Shown: positions 43,901-53,169, counted from the first letter of the stretch. The stretch: 64,000 nt of DNA from Phocoena phocoena (GCF_963924675.1 NC_089219.1:148200288-148264287); one strand, 5' to 3'. Translations and numbers: made by a program. Notes: generated by a model from the letters alone, not told the origin.

Positions 43901-44771
43901 CTCTTAGAGGAAAACATAGGCAGAACACTCCATGACATAAATCAGAGCAAGATCCTTTTTGACCCACTTCCTAGAGAAATGGAAATAAAAACAAAAATAA
44001 ATAAATGGGACCTAATGAAACTTAAAAGCTTTTGCACAGCAAAGGAAACCATAAACAGAGAAAACATTTGCAAATGAAGCAACGGACAAAGGATTAATCG
44101 CCAAAATATACAAGCATCTCATGCAGCTCAATAACAAAAAAACAAACAATCCAATCCAAAAACGGGCAGAAGACCTAAATAGACATTTCTGCAAAGAAGA
44201 TATACAGATTGCCAACAAACACATGAAAGGATGCTCAACATCACTAATCATTAGAGAAATTCAAATCAAAACTACAATGAGGTATCACCTCACACCGGTC
44301 AGAATGGCCATCATCAAAATATCTACTAACAGTAAATGCTGGAGAGGGTGTGGAGAAAAGGGAACGCTTTTCCACTGTTGGTGGGAATGTAAATTGATAC
44401 AGCCACTACAGAGAACAGTATTGATGTTCTTCAAAAAACTAAAAATACAACTACCATATGACCCAGCAATCCCACTACTGGGCATATACCCTGAGAAAAC
44501 CATAATTCCAAAAGAGACATGTACCACAATGTTCATAGCAGCACTATTTACAATAGCCAGGACATGGAAGCAACCTAAGTGTCCATTGACAGATGAATGG
44601 ATGAAGAAGATGTGGTACATATATACAATGGAATATCACTCAGCCATAAAAGGAAACAAAATTGAGTTATTTGTAGTGAGGTGGATGGACTTAGAGTCTG
44701 TCATACAGAGTGAAGTAAGTCAGAAAGAGAAAAACAAATACCATATGCTAACAGATATATATGGAATCTAA
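40968..44771 (+). pseudogene. LINE-1 ORF2 remnant (endonuclease / reverse transcriptase)
   Basis: The probable start is ATG 40968 (LITTLNVNGLNAPTK). The endonuclease domain lies mainly at 41129-41635, with GWKKIFHANGNQKKAGVAIL and SRIDHTLGH. The usual GDFN motif reads GNFN, so an expected catalytic Asp is Asn. The reverse transcriptase follows at 42557-43540, with [39 protein letters not shown] and an intact FADD (43058-43069). The carboxy-terminal segment 44121-44771 keeps a CX3CX7HX4C knuckle ([18 protein letters not shown]). In-frame stops end at 42793, 43012, 43540 and 44077, and the frame changes at least near 41.1, 41.6 and 44.1 kb. The length, about 1,268 codons, matches a complete ORF2. 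Confidence 0.95.
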
Positions 44772-45153
44772 AAAGAAAAAAAAATGGTTCTGAAGAACAT
44801 AGGGGCAGGGCAGGAATAAAGACACAGACATAGAGAATGGACTTGAGGACCCAGGGAGGGAGAAGGGGAAGCTGGGATGAAGTGAGAGACTGGCATGGAT
44901 ATATATACACTACCAAACGTAAAATAGATAGCTAGTGGGAAGCAGCTGCATAGCACAGGGAGATCAGCTCAGTGCTTTGTGTCCACCTAGAGGGGTGGGA
45001 TAGGAAGGGTGGGAGTGAGACGTAAGAGGGAGGAGATATGGGGTTATATGTATATGTATATTTGATTCACTCTGTTATAAAGCAGAAACTAACACACCAT
45101 TGTAAAGCGATTATACTCCAATAAAGATGTTAAAAAAAAAAAAACAGAAATAG

Positions 45154-45456
45154 ACTCACAGACATAGAATGTAAATTTATGGTTTCCAATGGGGGAGGGA
45201 TAAATTAGGAGTTTGGGATTAGCAGATACAAACCATTATATATAAAATAGAGAAACAATAAGGTCCTACCGCATACCACAGGGTATTCAATACCTTGTAA
45301 TAACCTATAATGGAAAAGAATCTCAAGAAGAATATATATATATCAGTATATACAAAAGAATATATATATATTTATATATATAACTGAACCACTTTGCTGT
45401 ACACCAGAAGCTAACACAACATTGTAAATCAACTGCACTTCAATTAAAAACAAAAA
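45154..45456 (+). mobile_element. Outer LINE-1, 3' piece
   Basis: It resumes with 'actcacagacatagaatgta', 'ggtttccaatgggggaggga', then 'gtattcaataccttgtaata', a (TA)n tract at 45330-45383, 'ccactttgctgtacaccaga' and 'cattgtaaatcaactgcact', ending in an A-rich tail. It completes the element begun at 39056. Confidence 0.95.
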
Positions 45457-45471
45457 AAACAAAGGTAATAT

Positions 45472-45923
45472 GTACTCAAAAGTCATAGCTTCCTAATTAT
45501 TTGACTGCTTTTTGCTGATATCTACACTCTTGAGGTTATTTCATCTGTTTTTTCTATATGGTGGAAAGGCTATATGACAGTGCAATATTGCACTTCTCTT
45601 CCCAGTGTTCAATGACATCATGCTGGTACCTTGAAATTGTCCATGGTGGGGTAGTTATAACAGCAAATTCCATAAATCAGGGGTTTTCTTTGGGTGATTG
45701 CTTACTGTTAAACATTTAGCAGCCACCACTGGGGAGGAGAGATGCTGTGGAGGCAGAATATGTAGAACTGGGCAGTTCCACAGATGGAGTGCAGAAGGAG
45801 AGGCAGAGGCAAAGGAATGGTGTGAGGGTTTCTGGTCTGTGACACTTGCCCGGAGGTTCTGCCCGTGAGAAATACGCAATGTGCAGCAATAGGAAAGACA
45901 GGCTGAGCAGGAGTGTTTCCTCC
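45472..45923. other. No recognisable feature
   Basis: No repeat family or gene was recognised. Confidence 0.4.
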
Positions 45924-46077
45924 AGGAGGCAGGTGTGTTTCAGAGTTTGAGAGAGAAGGGTAGGTACAGGGGTGGTAGAGCCCATGGGACATATATGTTT
46001 AGGAGGCAGGTGTGTTTCAGGGTTTGAGAGAGAAGGGTAGGTACAGGGATGGTGGAGTGCATGGGACACATATGTTT
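45924..46077. repeat. 77-bp tandem duplication, two copies
   Basis: The unit starting AGGAGGCAGGTGTGTTTCAG occupies 45924-46000 and 46001-46077, with about 6 mismatches (92% identity by eye). The copies abut exactly. Minus-strand open frames here repeat the same peptide and are artefacts of the duplication. Confidence 0.97.
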
Positions 46078-46280
46078 AGTCTATGGGTTCTTTGTTTGGT
46101 CACCTGATTTCTTCAGCCACAGAACGGATAGTGGAACTTTCCAGGGCAGAGACTTTTATCTATGACTGAGTGCCCTTCAGGGGGTCTGCTGGGTGCTGTG
46201 TAGAGAGGATTTGAACTGAATTCTCCTTTCTTTCTGAGAGTGAAGTGGGAATCACTACTCTCCATCTTTCCTGGACAGCT

Positions 46281-46285
46281 AAAAA

Positions 46286-46361
<76 letters not shown>

Positions 46362-46365
46362 AAAA
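46281..46365. repeat. (AAAG)n microsatellite, about 20 units
   Basis: An uninterrupted 85-nt purine run, essentially perfect AAAG repeats. A long perfect tetranucleotide run is likely to vary between individuals. Confidence 0.98.
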
Positions 46366-46394
46366 TCCAACCATCAAGGTCTCTGGGAATCCAA

Positions 46395-46500
46395 AAATCT
46401 ACTTAAACTAACCGTCTGACCTTAGGCAAGTTATTTAATCACTTCAAGTCTCAGTTTCCTTCTCTGTTAAATTAGAACGTTGGACTAAGCTTTTCCAGCT
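46395..46500 (+). mobile_element. MIR SINE fragment
   Basis: The core block 'ccgtctgaccttaggcaagt', 'tatttaatcacttcaagtct', 'cagtttccttctctgttaaa' and 'ttggactaagcttttccagc' is MIR. Confidence 0.75.
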
Positions 46501-46579
46501 CAGGTTCTCTGAGCCATTGCCCTTCACGCCATGTCTCCTTGCTGTCTGTTCAACTCCTGGGCAGGCTTGACTGAGTTCT

Positions 46580-46920
46580 GGGAGCTCTGCTCCCAAGATA
46601 GTAATTTATGAAGCAATCATTCATCTGGACATCATCCACCAGGTGGGGAATGAGGGACTGTGATCCCGTCAGCCTGAGTAAAGGTGACACAGAAGGGCTT
46701 TATCAAACGAAATGGGACAGATGGATGGCGGGCTTCCCAGTGTCAGGGAAATATTGATTCAGGCAAATATGTGATCTATCACATGAGTATCTCAGAGGCT
46801 GTTGCAAATAGAGACACTGTGGTACGGAGAGTGTTTTTTACATGATGAAGGATGGCTTTTTTGGTGCCGCTTTGTTGGAATGAGAAGCAATGTGCGGAGA
46901 CCTAGCCTCACTCCCAAACC
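46580..46920. other. Candidate conserved noncoding stretch
   Basis: Repeat-free sequence with 'tgaagcaatcattcatctgg', 'aatattgattcaggcaaata' and 'tgtgatctatcacatgagta'. I recognise no transposon landmark and no coding signal. A regulatory role is speculation pending alignment. Confidence 0.2.
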
Positions 46921-47149
46921 ATGCACTGTGATGCTTTTTCATCACCACAGGTAAGCGGAGAAATGTACAATTATGGTCCTAATAAAATCAGAGGAAGAGA
47001 GATAACAGGCAGCTTCTCTAGGGATCCAGAGCTGCCTGGGACCAGGCAGGGTGCAAGGCTGCTAATCAGACTTTCTGGAAGCTGCCTTTTGGAGGGAGTT
47101 GCAAGGTAACTTCTGACTCCCTGCACTGTTGTCTGTCTTGCCTGAGAGC

Positions 47150-47260
47150 CAGTGAGCCAAGAGGAGTGCTTTATGAGGCTTTAGTCATGCTAATTATTGT
47201 AATCACTGGTGGAATTATCTTAATCAAAAGGGTCCTAACTTTACACTTATACCCACTTTC
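47150..47260. other. Candidate conserved noncoding stretch
   Basis: Compact AT-rich block with 'gtcatgctaattattgtaat', 'cactggtggaattatcttaa' and 'tcaaaagggtcctaac'. POU/homeodomain-like ATGCTAATTA occurs once. No repeat match; weak inference. Confidence 0.22.
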
Positions 47261-47579
47261 TATTTCTTCCTATTGAATATATTGGCATTTGAGCCTATAA
47301 ATAAACCTGCTTTGCTGATGCCGGAATTGGACTCAAGAGAGGTCATTTGACTCATCAAGGCTATTTTGCTATTTGGCACAAGAGCTAGGACCAGAATTCA
47401 GGCTTCCCAAATAGTCCAGGGCTGATTTCTGCCATACAACAGTTTTGAAGCATACTACAGGGATTGCTCACATCAGTAAAATCCTCGTAGCCCATTTGGA
47501 AATCTCAAAGACTGCACTTCATTCAGACTAGTGTTAAAGGAAGAGACCCTTGCTTACCAGCCTTCTTTTGTGGGCCTGG

Positions 47580-47850
47580 AGAAAGATACACTTGGATTCC
47601 AGTCCCAACTGTGCTATCCTGTGTGTTCCAAATACTATTTCTAAGCCTCAGTTACCATATCTCAAAATGGAAATGAACTCATAGTCAACATGTATTAATT
47701 GAGCATCTATTACGTGCCAGGTACTGTGATAGATGCTGATAATAATAATGCCATTCTCATTGGTATTTTGGTGAAAATTAAATGAAATGAAGGCAAGTAA
47801 AGTACTAAGCATAGTGCCTGGCCAATGAACTGGCACTGATGGCAATGAAC
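47580..47850 (+). mobile_element. MIR SINE with an L2/MIR-like insert
   Basis: The MIR core ('ttctaagcctcagttaccat', 'atctcaaaatggaaatgaac') is followed by an antisense-like segment 'gtattaattgagcatctatt', 'acgtgccaggtactgtgata' and then a sense MIR 3' end 'aagcatagtgcctggccaat'. The elements are superposed or nested, and boundaries are uncertain. Confidence 0.6.
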
Positions 47851-47999
47851 ATGAGTATAAAGTTCCCCCAGATGTCCTTATTTCTTCCTTTTATGAATAT
47901 TTATTTGAGGGCCTGATATAATCTGAGGGTTCAGGAATGAAAAAAGCATAGTTCCTGTCACTCAGGAGTTCTGTCTTATGGCACTGATCATCCTGGGAT

Positions 48000-48265
48000 A
48001 GAATCCTGTCTGCTATTGGTGCAATCATGTCAAGGTTATCTATGTAAATGTCTAGCCCAGCGCCATTAGCACTCAATTAGTGATAACGATTATCATTATT
48101 ATATGATCATTACTCTTAGATTATTATTAAACAGATTAATGGATACTTTTAATGCAATGTGAATGTGCTAGATGCCTAGAACACAATTAGCATTTAATCG
48201 GTGATACTGAGTATCATTGTTGTTAGATAAAGAGATACTTTCAATGCAATGTAAATATACTAAGT
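48000..48265. repeat. Imperfect tandem duplication of a MIR 3' end
   Basis: The blocks 'agcactcaattagtgataac' with 'gattatcattatt' (48069) and 'agcatttaatcggtgatact' with 'gagtatcattgtt' (48189) are about 120 bp apart. Likewise 'gatacttttaatgcaatgtg' (48142) recurs as 'gatactttcaatgcaatgta' (48233). A MIR 3' terminus has been duplicated locally. Confidence 0.65.
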
Positions 48266-48269
48266 GGAA

Positions 48270-48575
48270 CAAAAAGCAAAGGAGCCATAAAGAGGTGAGT
48301 TCACAGAGCTGGCCCTTGACAGATATATTGAAATTGCTCTGGAAGAAAAGGAAGAGAGGAGCTGCCACAGCTGAGGGAACAGAATGTGCAAGGCTTGAAT
48401 AGTCAGGAGTGGGGACAAGTTCCCTATGGCTGGAGGAAAGGCAGAGTTGGGGAAGGTGCATCAAGGTGAGGCCATAAACATGGAGCAAATTTGTAAAAGA
48501 CACCGTAAGATACAAAGGAGTGTATTCTGTAGAAATTGGCAGTGGGAAGCCATTGTAGATTTATAAGGGCATATT
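48270..48575 (-). mobile_element. L2 LINE, antisense
   Basis: The plus strand gives 'agctgagggaacagaatgtg', 'caaggcttgaatagtcagga', 'caaggtgaggccataaacat' and 'cagtgggaagccattgtaga', the antisense L2 order. Confidence 0.75.
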
Positions 48576-49046
48576 TGAGGATGGGAGACAGAGACCAGGC
48601 AGTCTGCTTTCCTGGTCCCTTCTTCCACCCCACCTCAGTCATCCAGCTAAATACTCAACCAGTAGCCCTGAAACTGATGCCTCTCTGTCTCTGCTACTGG
48701 GGGCGCTGAACCTGGGGTGGAGTTTATATGCACCATGCCCCCTGCATGGCCCTGTCTTGGTGGAAGCTCTGCTGATCATCTGAATTCAGCTCCAAAAGCA
48801 GAAGGAAGAAAAATTCTGAGCCAGACCATTTGACCTGCACTTAGCAGAGCTCGATTTCCGAAGTGTCCGGGTTCCAGAGACTTCAAGGCTGAGGCAGTAT
48901 CCCTGTGGTTGATGCCTAGAGCTTGATATGGGTGATCCTACCAACCAGTCTCCCTGGGGCTGGAAAATAAGGAAAAAGCAGATATGAGTAAAATCTCTCC
49001 GGCAGGCTGACCGAGTTAGCGAGGTTCAGATCCCTCACTGACTGTG
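48576..49046. other. No recognisable feature
   Basis: No repeat family or gene was recognised. Confidence 0.4.
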
Positions 49047-49192
49047 GCAGGGAGCGCCCTGGCCTGGCTGCTTCTGGGAGGGTTTGAAGGGATATCGATT
49101 TCCCACTGCAAAGGGTCAGACTGTATGGAACAGAGAATCCACGCCCTGCCCTCAGTGGAGCGTCTCTTTTCTCTCTGCTCAGGAACTAACTC
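49047..49192. repeat. Local direct duplication, copy 1 (~146 bp)
   Basis: It starts GCAGGGAGCGCCCTGGCCTG and ends CTGCTCAGGAACTAACTCC. It matches 49813-49959 over its whole length with roughly 17 differences. The unit is not a repeat I recognise. Confidence 0.92.
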
Positions 49193-49369
49193 CACCTCAC
49201 TGTTCTTCCTCTGTTTCCCTTTCAGCTCCATTGTATGTTGGTGCCTTTCCTGATAATACGCATCAGTAATTGAATGGTAATTGTGTTCGGGCATCTAGTA
49301 CATTCACACTGCACTGAATGTATCCTTTTATGTGTTTAATAATAATCTAACAGCTATGATAATAGAAAA

Positions 49370-49545
49370 CAATAATCAGCATTATTAGTTGAATGCTAAT
49401 TGTGTTCAAGGCACCGCGCTAGACATTTACACAGATGATCTTTACACCTCACATAAGCTTGCATGATTTTGCCAGTAGCAGAGGCAGGTTTCCAACCCAG
49501 GATGACCTGTGCTGTAAGACAGAGCTCCTGCCTTTCTGTTCTACA
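49370..49545 (-). mobile_element. MIR SINE, antisense
   Basis: Antisense MIR order: 'ttgaatgctaattgtgttca', 'aggcaccgcgctagacattt', 'acacagatgatctttacacc', then 'aggtttccaacccaggatga' and 'gagctcctgcctttctgttc'. A second, similar 3' end precedes it near 49267 ('aattgaatggtaattgtgtt'). Confidence 0.7.
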
Positions 49546-49812
49546 TGGATGATGAACTGTGTTCCGCTTATACCCCTATGAGATTTTAGCACTGTCATTA
49601 ACTTTCAACAGTTTTCCCTGCATTTTAATTCCTGTTGCTCGGCAGCAGGTGGTGGAACAAGGGCACAGCTGATTTCTAAATCACTTTTCCTCTCCAGGAG
49701 TGGCTGTGTCATCTCTCCCAGTTAGGTCTGTGAGTGAAAGTCACACCGTCCACGTGGCATCGATGCTGTACCCAGTTCTCTTCCTTGGCCTGCACAATGT
49801 CCACTGTTTGCG

Positions 49813-49959
49813 GCAGGGAGCGCCCTTCCTTGGCTGCTTCCGGGAGGGTTTGAAAAGATGCTGATTTCCCACTACAAAGGGTCAGACTATATGGAACAGA
49901 GAATCCAGGTCCTGCCCTTAGTGGAGCTTCTCTTTTCTCTCTGCTTAAGAACTAACTCC
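49813..49959. repeat. Local direct duplication, copy 2 (~147 bp)
   Basis: It is the partner of 49047-49192, 766 bp downstream in the same orientation, from GCAGGGAGCGCCCTTCCTTG to TGCTTAAGAACTAACTCC. Confidence 0.92.
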
Positions 49960-50529
49960 CCCAGCACAATGCAAAAAGGAGATGACACCTACCGGTATCA
50001 GACCTTCTATTTCTTGTCCTAAAACTTCCAGAGCCTGAGGTGTTCCTTGGAGAACCAGGGCCTCACAGCCCAGCTGGGTCCTCCACGATATCAAGGCCTT
50101 TCCTGACTTCCCCTGAACATAAGTAGGTGTAGGTCAGCATCGAGACCTCAGGAGACACAGGAAACCTGCTGTCTCAGATCATCCTACTGGTAAAATCACT
50201 TAAACCCTAGTGAACGGTCACCCACTCAAGCTATTTTTTTTTTCCTTTAAACAAGAGCTTTCAGGATACAGCAGTTTGACCTCCAGAATGGAGCTGTGGT
50301 GGAGCAGAGCCTGTTTGGGCAGACAGGTCTTGGAACTCTTGATCAGCATTTACTGTGTAGGTAGTGCCTCTGTCTCTGGCTCGTACGTGTCTTCTGGCTC
50401 GTAAAGTTTTTTTCTGGCTTTCTTGAGAATCGTCACGGGGATAATGGGGAATAGTAAGTGTCCCAAGGTTGTTCTGATGTGGCTAAAAAGAGGAGTGGCT
50501 GCTCACTTCTAACATCCCTTTAGCGTGGT
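49960..50529. other. No recognisable feature
   Basis: No repeat family or gene was recognised. A short direct repeat of TTCTGGCTCGTA occurs near 50392. Confidence 0.4.
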
Positions 50530-50655
50530 GTTGCCACCTCTTATTTTGTCTGTGTTATGTTGACTCCCCAGCTAAGTCATAACCTCCTCGAGGTCAGGAA
50601 CCTGTACTGATGCTTTGTACATTTCATGTTAATAGGCAATCTCTGTTCAAAGTCA
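50530..50655 (+). mobile_element. L2 LINE 3' fragment
   Basis: The block 'gttgactccccagctaagtc', 'ataacctcctcgaggtcagg', 'aacctgtactgatgctttgt' is the sense L2 3' region. Confidence 0.65.
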
Positions 50656-50689
50656 GAGATAGTCATTATTTTGATAGTTATTGCTTTAT

Positions 50690-50865
50690 TTCATAGTTTC
50701 AAATCCCTGTGAAGATAGATACGATGGCCATTTTACAGATGAGGAGAGAGAAAGGTTGGAAAGCATTGGCCAGGGTCCCATAGCTGGTAAGTCACAGAAT
50801 CGGGATTTGAACAGGGCTTGGCAAAGCCTGTACAATTGATAACACCTCATACGATATAGCATATG
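50690..50865 (-). mobile_element. MIR SINE, antisense
   Basis: Antisense MIR core: 'gatggccattttacagatga', 'ggagagagaaaggttggaaa', 'cattggccagggtcccatag', 'ctggtaagtcacagaatcgg' and 'gatttgaacagggcttggca'. Confidence 0.88.
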
Positions 50866-51706
50866 CACCAGGTTTCCTGACTTCCAGTCTAAGCCTCTAG
50901 TTATATAATTACTAAAGTGAATCTGTATCACAGGTTCTCAGTCCTGAACTTTGTAGCCTCATTTGTTTCCTTGTGAGAAAGCAGAGGAGAGAATGCCAGG
51001 AGAGTTTGTGGGTGTGGCTGAGTCTCTGTATGCAGGAGTCTGGCTTGCAGTCTGACAGCCCCTATTTACCTCACTTCATTCATTTTGATTTGATTTTGTT
51101 TTAAAGATACACATGCACACAGTCTTTTCAAAAGGGGTTCCCCATTTGAACCACAAAATCAAGAATGTGATTTGAGTAAAAATCTGCTGAATTCTCCCCA
51201 GGAGGGTATATAACTGGTGCCATTCGAGATACATGGGGGAGAAATTAATTCATTACATACGATGGATGCCTTAGGACAGTGGTTCTCAAAGTGTGGTGTT
51301 TGAATTCCTGGATGTCTCTAAGACCCTTTTAGGAGATCTGGGAGACCAAAACACTTTTCATACAAATACTAAGTCATATTTTCTTTTTTCACTGTGTTGA
51401 CATTTGTACTCGTTGTGAAAAAGTAATGGTGTGTGAAACTGCTGGCACCTTAGCAGGACTGAAGCCATGCACAAAACTGTACTAGGAATTGGGTTTTTCA
51501 CCACATTTGCTGAAAGAAAAAAAAAAAAAGGTTGGTTTTCCTTAATAATTCCTTCATTAGGTTCTTCAAAATATTTTGTGTGACAAAATAAGAAGTATGC
51601 ATAGAGCACTTCTGCTGCATGCCAAGGTACCACGAACATCTGAGGAAAAGCAGTTGCATTGGTGGTTTGCACTGTGGGCTAAGTCAGTAGCTTTTTCCAA
51701 GGAACA

Positions 51707-51714
<8 letters not shown>

Positions 51715-51737
<23 letters not shown>

Positions 51738-51929
51738 GCGTTACGCGGGCCTCTCACTGTTGTGGCCTCTCCCATTGCGGAGCACAGGCTCTGGACGCGC
51801 AGGCTCAGCGGCCATGGCTCACGGGCCTAGCCGCTCTGCGGCATGTGGGATCTTCCAGGACCGGGCACGAACCCGCGTTCCCTGCATCGGCAGGTGGACT
51901 CTCAACCACTGCGCCACCAGGGAAGCCCC
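51715..51929 (-). mobile_element. CHR-2-type SINE, antisense, inside the hAT transposon
   Basis: The T tail (51715-51737) leads into 'gcgggcctctcactgttgtg', 'gcggccatggctcacgggcc' and the antisense start 'caccagggaagcccc'. The target duplication is AAGGAACACCATTTT (from 51699) and AAGGAATACCATTTT (51930-51944). Confidence 0.96.
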
Positions 51930-52194
51930 AAGGAATACCATTTTAACCTGAAAGAATGACTGATAGGCAAGCTATTTATACTTGGGTATTTAGCAGATAT
52001 TTTCTAAAAAAGGCATGAAGTGGGCCAGTCAATTCAAGGAGAACAACTGACAATATTCTTGCCTAAAATAAAATTGAGCTTTCAAGTGAAAATTAGAACT
52101 TTGAAAAACCTCTACCTACCTCTGTAAGCTTGATAGCTCCCCAGTTCTTATAGATTTTTCTGATGAGATTGATGATATTAATCCTTGTGACTTT

Positions 52195-52253
52195 TTTGAA
52201 TATTATATAATGAAGTATGTCAAATTTGAATATTATATAATGAAGTATGTCAA
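52195..52253. repeat. 29-bp tandem duplication within the transposase remnant
   Basis: The string beginning TTTGAATATTATATAATGAA occupies 52195-52223 and 52225-52253, separated by a single A. The two copies are identical, so the duplication is fairly recent compared with the element around it. Confidence 0.97.
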
Positions 52254-52451
52254 CATTTGGAAGATCTGCATAACTCAGTGAATTAGTATTTTCCAAATGA
52301 CCAATGCATACTATTATAAAATCATGCATGGATAAAATAACAATTCAAAGTTCAAGATAAACAGTAGATTTTAGTGTAACACAGTATATAAAATTCATTG
52401 AAATGATTTCAAATTCTACATTACAACTTAGCTTTAAGAAACTGTCATTTC

Positions 52452-52629
52452 GGGCTTCCCTGGTGGTGCAGTGGTTGAGAGTCCGCCTGCCGATGCAGGG
52501 GACACGGGTTCGTGTCCCAGTCCGGGAAGATCCCACATGCCGCGGAGCGGCTGGGCCCGTGAGCCATGGCCGCTGAGCCTGCGCGTCCGGAGCCTGTGCT
52601 TCGCAACGGGAGAGGCCCGCGTACCGCAA
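52452..52629 (+). mobile_element. CHR-2-type SINE, short tail, inside the hAT transposon
   Basis: It starts GGGCTTCCCTGGTGGTGCAG with B-box-like GGGTTCGTGTCCC, then 'gccatggccgctgagcctgc' and 'gcgtccggagcctgtgcttc'. It lacks the 'cacaacagtgaga' block present in the copy at 25368 and ends 'cgtaccgc' with almost no A tail. The 16-bp target duplication AAGAAACTGTCATTTC (52436-52451 and 52630-52645) is perfect, so this is one of the youngest insertions in the window. Confidence 0.96.
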
Positions 52630-53169
52630 AAGAAACTGTCATTTCTTGCATTCTAGTGTAGAATCGAAGAATATCCTCAGTTATTACAAAGGGCTATAAA
52701 ATTATCCTCTGTTTGTGTAGTTGGATTTTCTTCATTTACTTCACAAAAACGTACCACAGAAGATTGAATAAGGAAGCAGATATGCAAATTCAACTGTTTT
52801 CTATTGTCGGACATTAAAAAGATTTGCAAAAAACATAACAAGGTACTATTCTAATTATTTTTTGAAAAATAGTTTTTATAAAAATATGTTGTTTTATTAA
52901 CATCATAGGTTTATTATTTTAAAATAAATATTTAAAATTAAATTTTTTGTTCTAATTTTTAATATGGTAAATATTAATATATATAGTCCATATAATTCAA
53001 AGCTCTTTGGGGTTCTCAATGATTGTTTTTGAGTGTAAAGAGATTTTGAAATAAAAAGTTTAAGAACCACTGCCTTAGAGCCTTAAGTTTAATTCTCTCC
53101 CAGGTCCCAGAAGTTTAGTCAAAAATTCTTTAAGAATGACTATGAGAAAGACAGTCAGTCTCACATTCT

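Larger units (their letters stand above)
39400..45140 (+). mobile_element. Near-full-length LINE-1 (5.74 kb), inserted in an older LINE-1
   Basis: The element has a 5' UTR-like leader (39400-40032), ORF1 and ORF2 remnants, a 3' UTR (44772-45140) with AATAAA at 45120-45125, and an A tail. Exact 13-bp target duplications AAAACAGAAATAG lie at 39387-39399 and 45141-45153. LINE-1 is an autonomous non-LTR retrotransposon; its ORF1 product binds RNA and its ORF2 product is endonuclease and reverse transcriptase. Both frames are broken here, so it cannot move itself. An exact target duplication together with stop codons in both ORFs places it at intermediate age. Confidence 0.97.
51277..53072 (+). 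mobile_element. Complete but decayed hAT DNA transposon with transposase remnants
   Basis: The terminal inverted repeats are CAGTGGTTCTCAAAGTGTGG at the left end and, read inward from the right end, CAGTGGTTCTTAAACTTTTT. Eight-base flanks CCTTAGGA (51269-51276) and CCTTAGAG (53073-53080) form the expected hAT-size target duplication, 6 of 8 identical. The interior (about 51570-52800) keeps degraded transposase sequence of the vertebrate hAT group that gave rise to FAM200/ZBED-type host genes. Its nucleotide signatures include 'gcacttctgctgcatgccaa', 'gaacaccattttaacctgaa' across a SINE, and 'catttggaagatctgcataa'. Stops, frameshifts, a 29-bp duplication and two SINE insertions disable it. It is a cut-and-paste element, immobile now. 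Confidence 0.88.

Noticed and set aside
42557..44771. Reverse transcriptase frames as a novel retroelement or defence-type system
   Set aside because: The motif order and flanking target duplications are those of an ordinary mammalian LINE-1.
45716..46069. A 117-codon minus-strand frame with a repeated peptide
   Set aside because: The peptide repeat is the 77-bp DNA tandem duplication; overlapping frames on the same strand are equally open and no domain is visible.
46113..46370. An 85-codon minus-strand frame with SFFLSFFL repeats that looks like a membrane protein
   Set aside because: It is the translation of the AAAG microsatellite.
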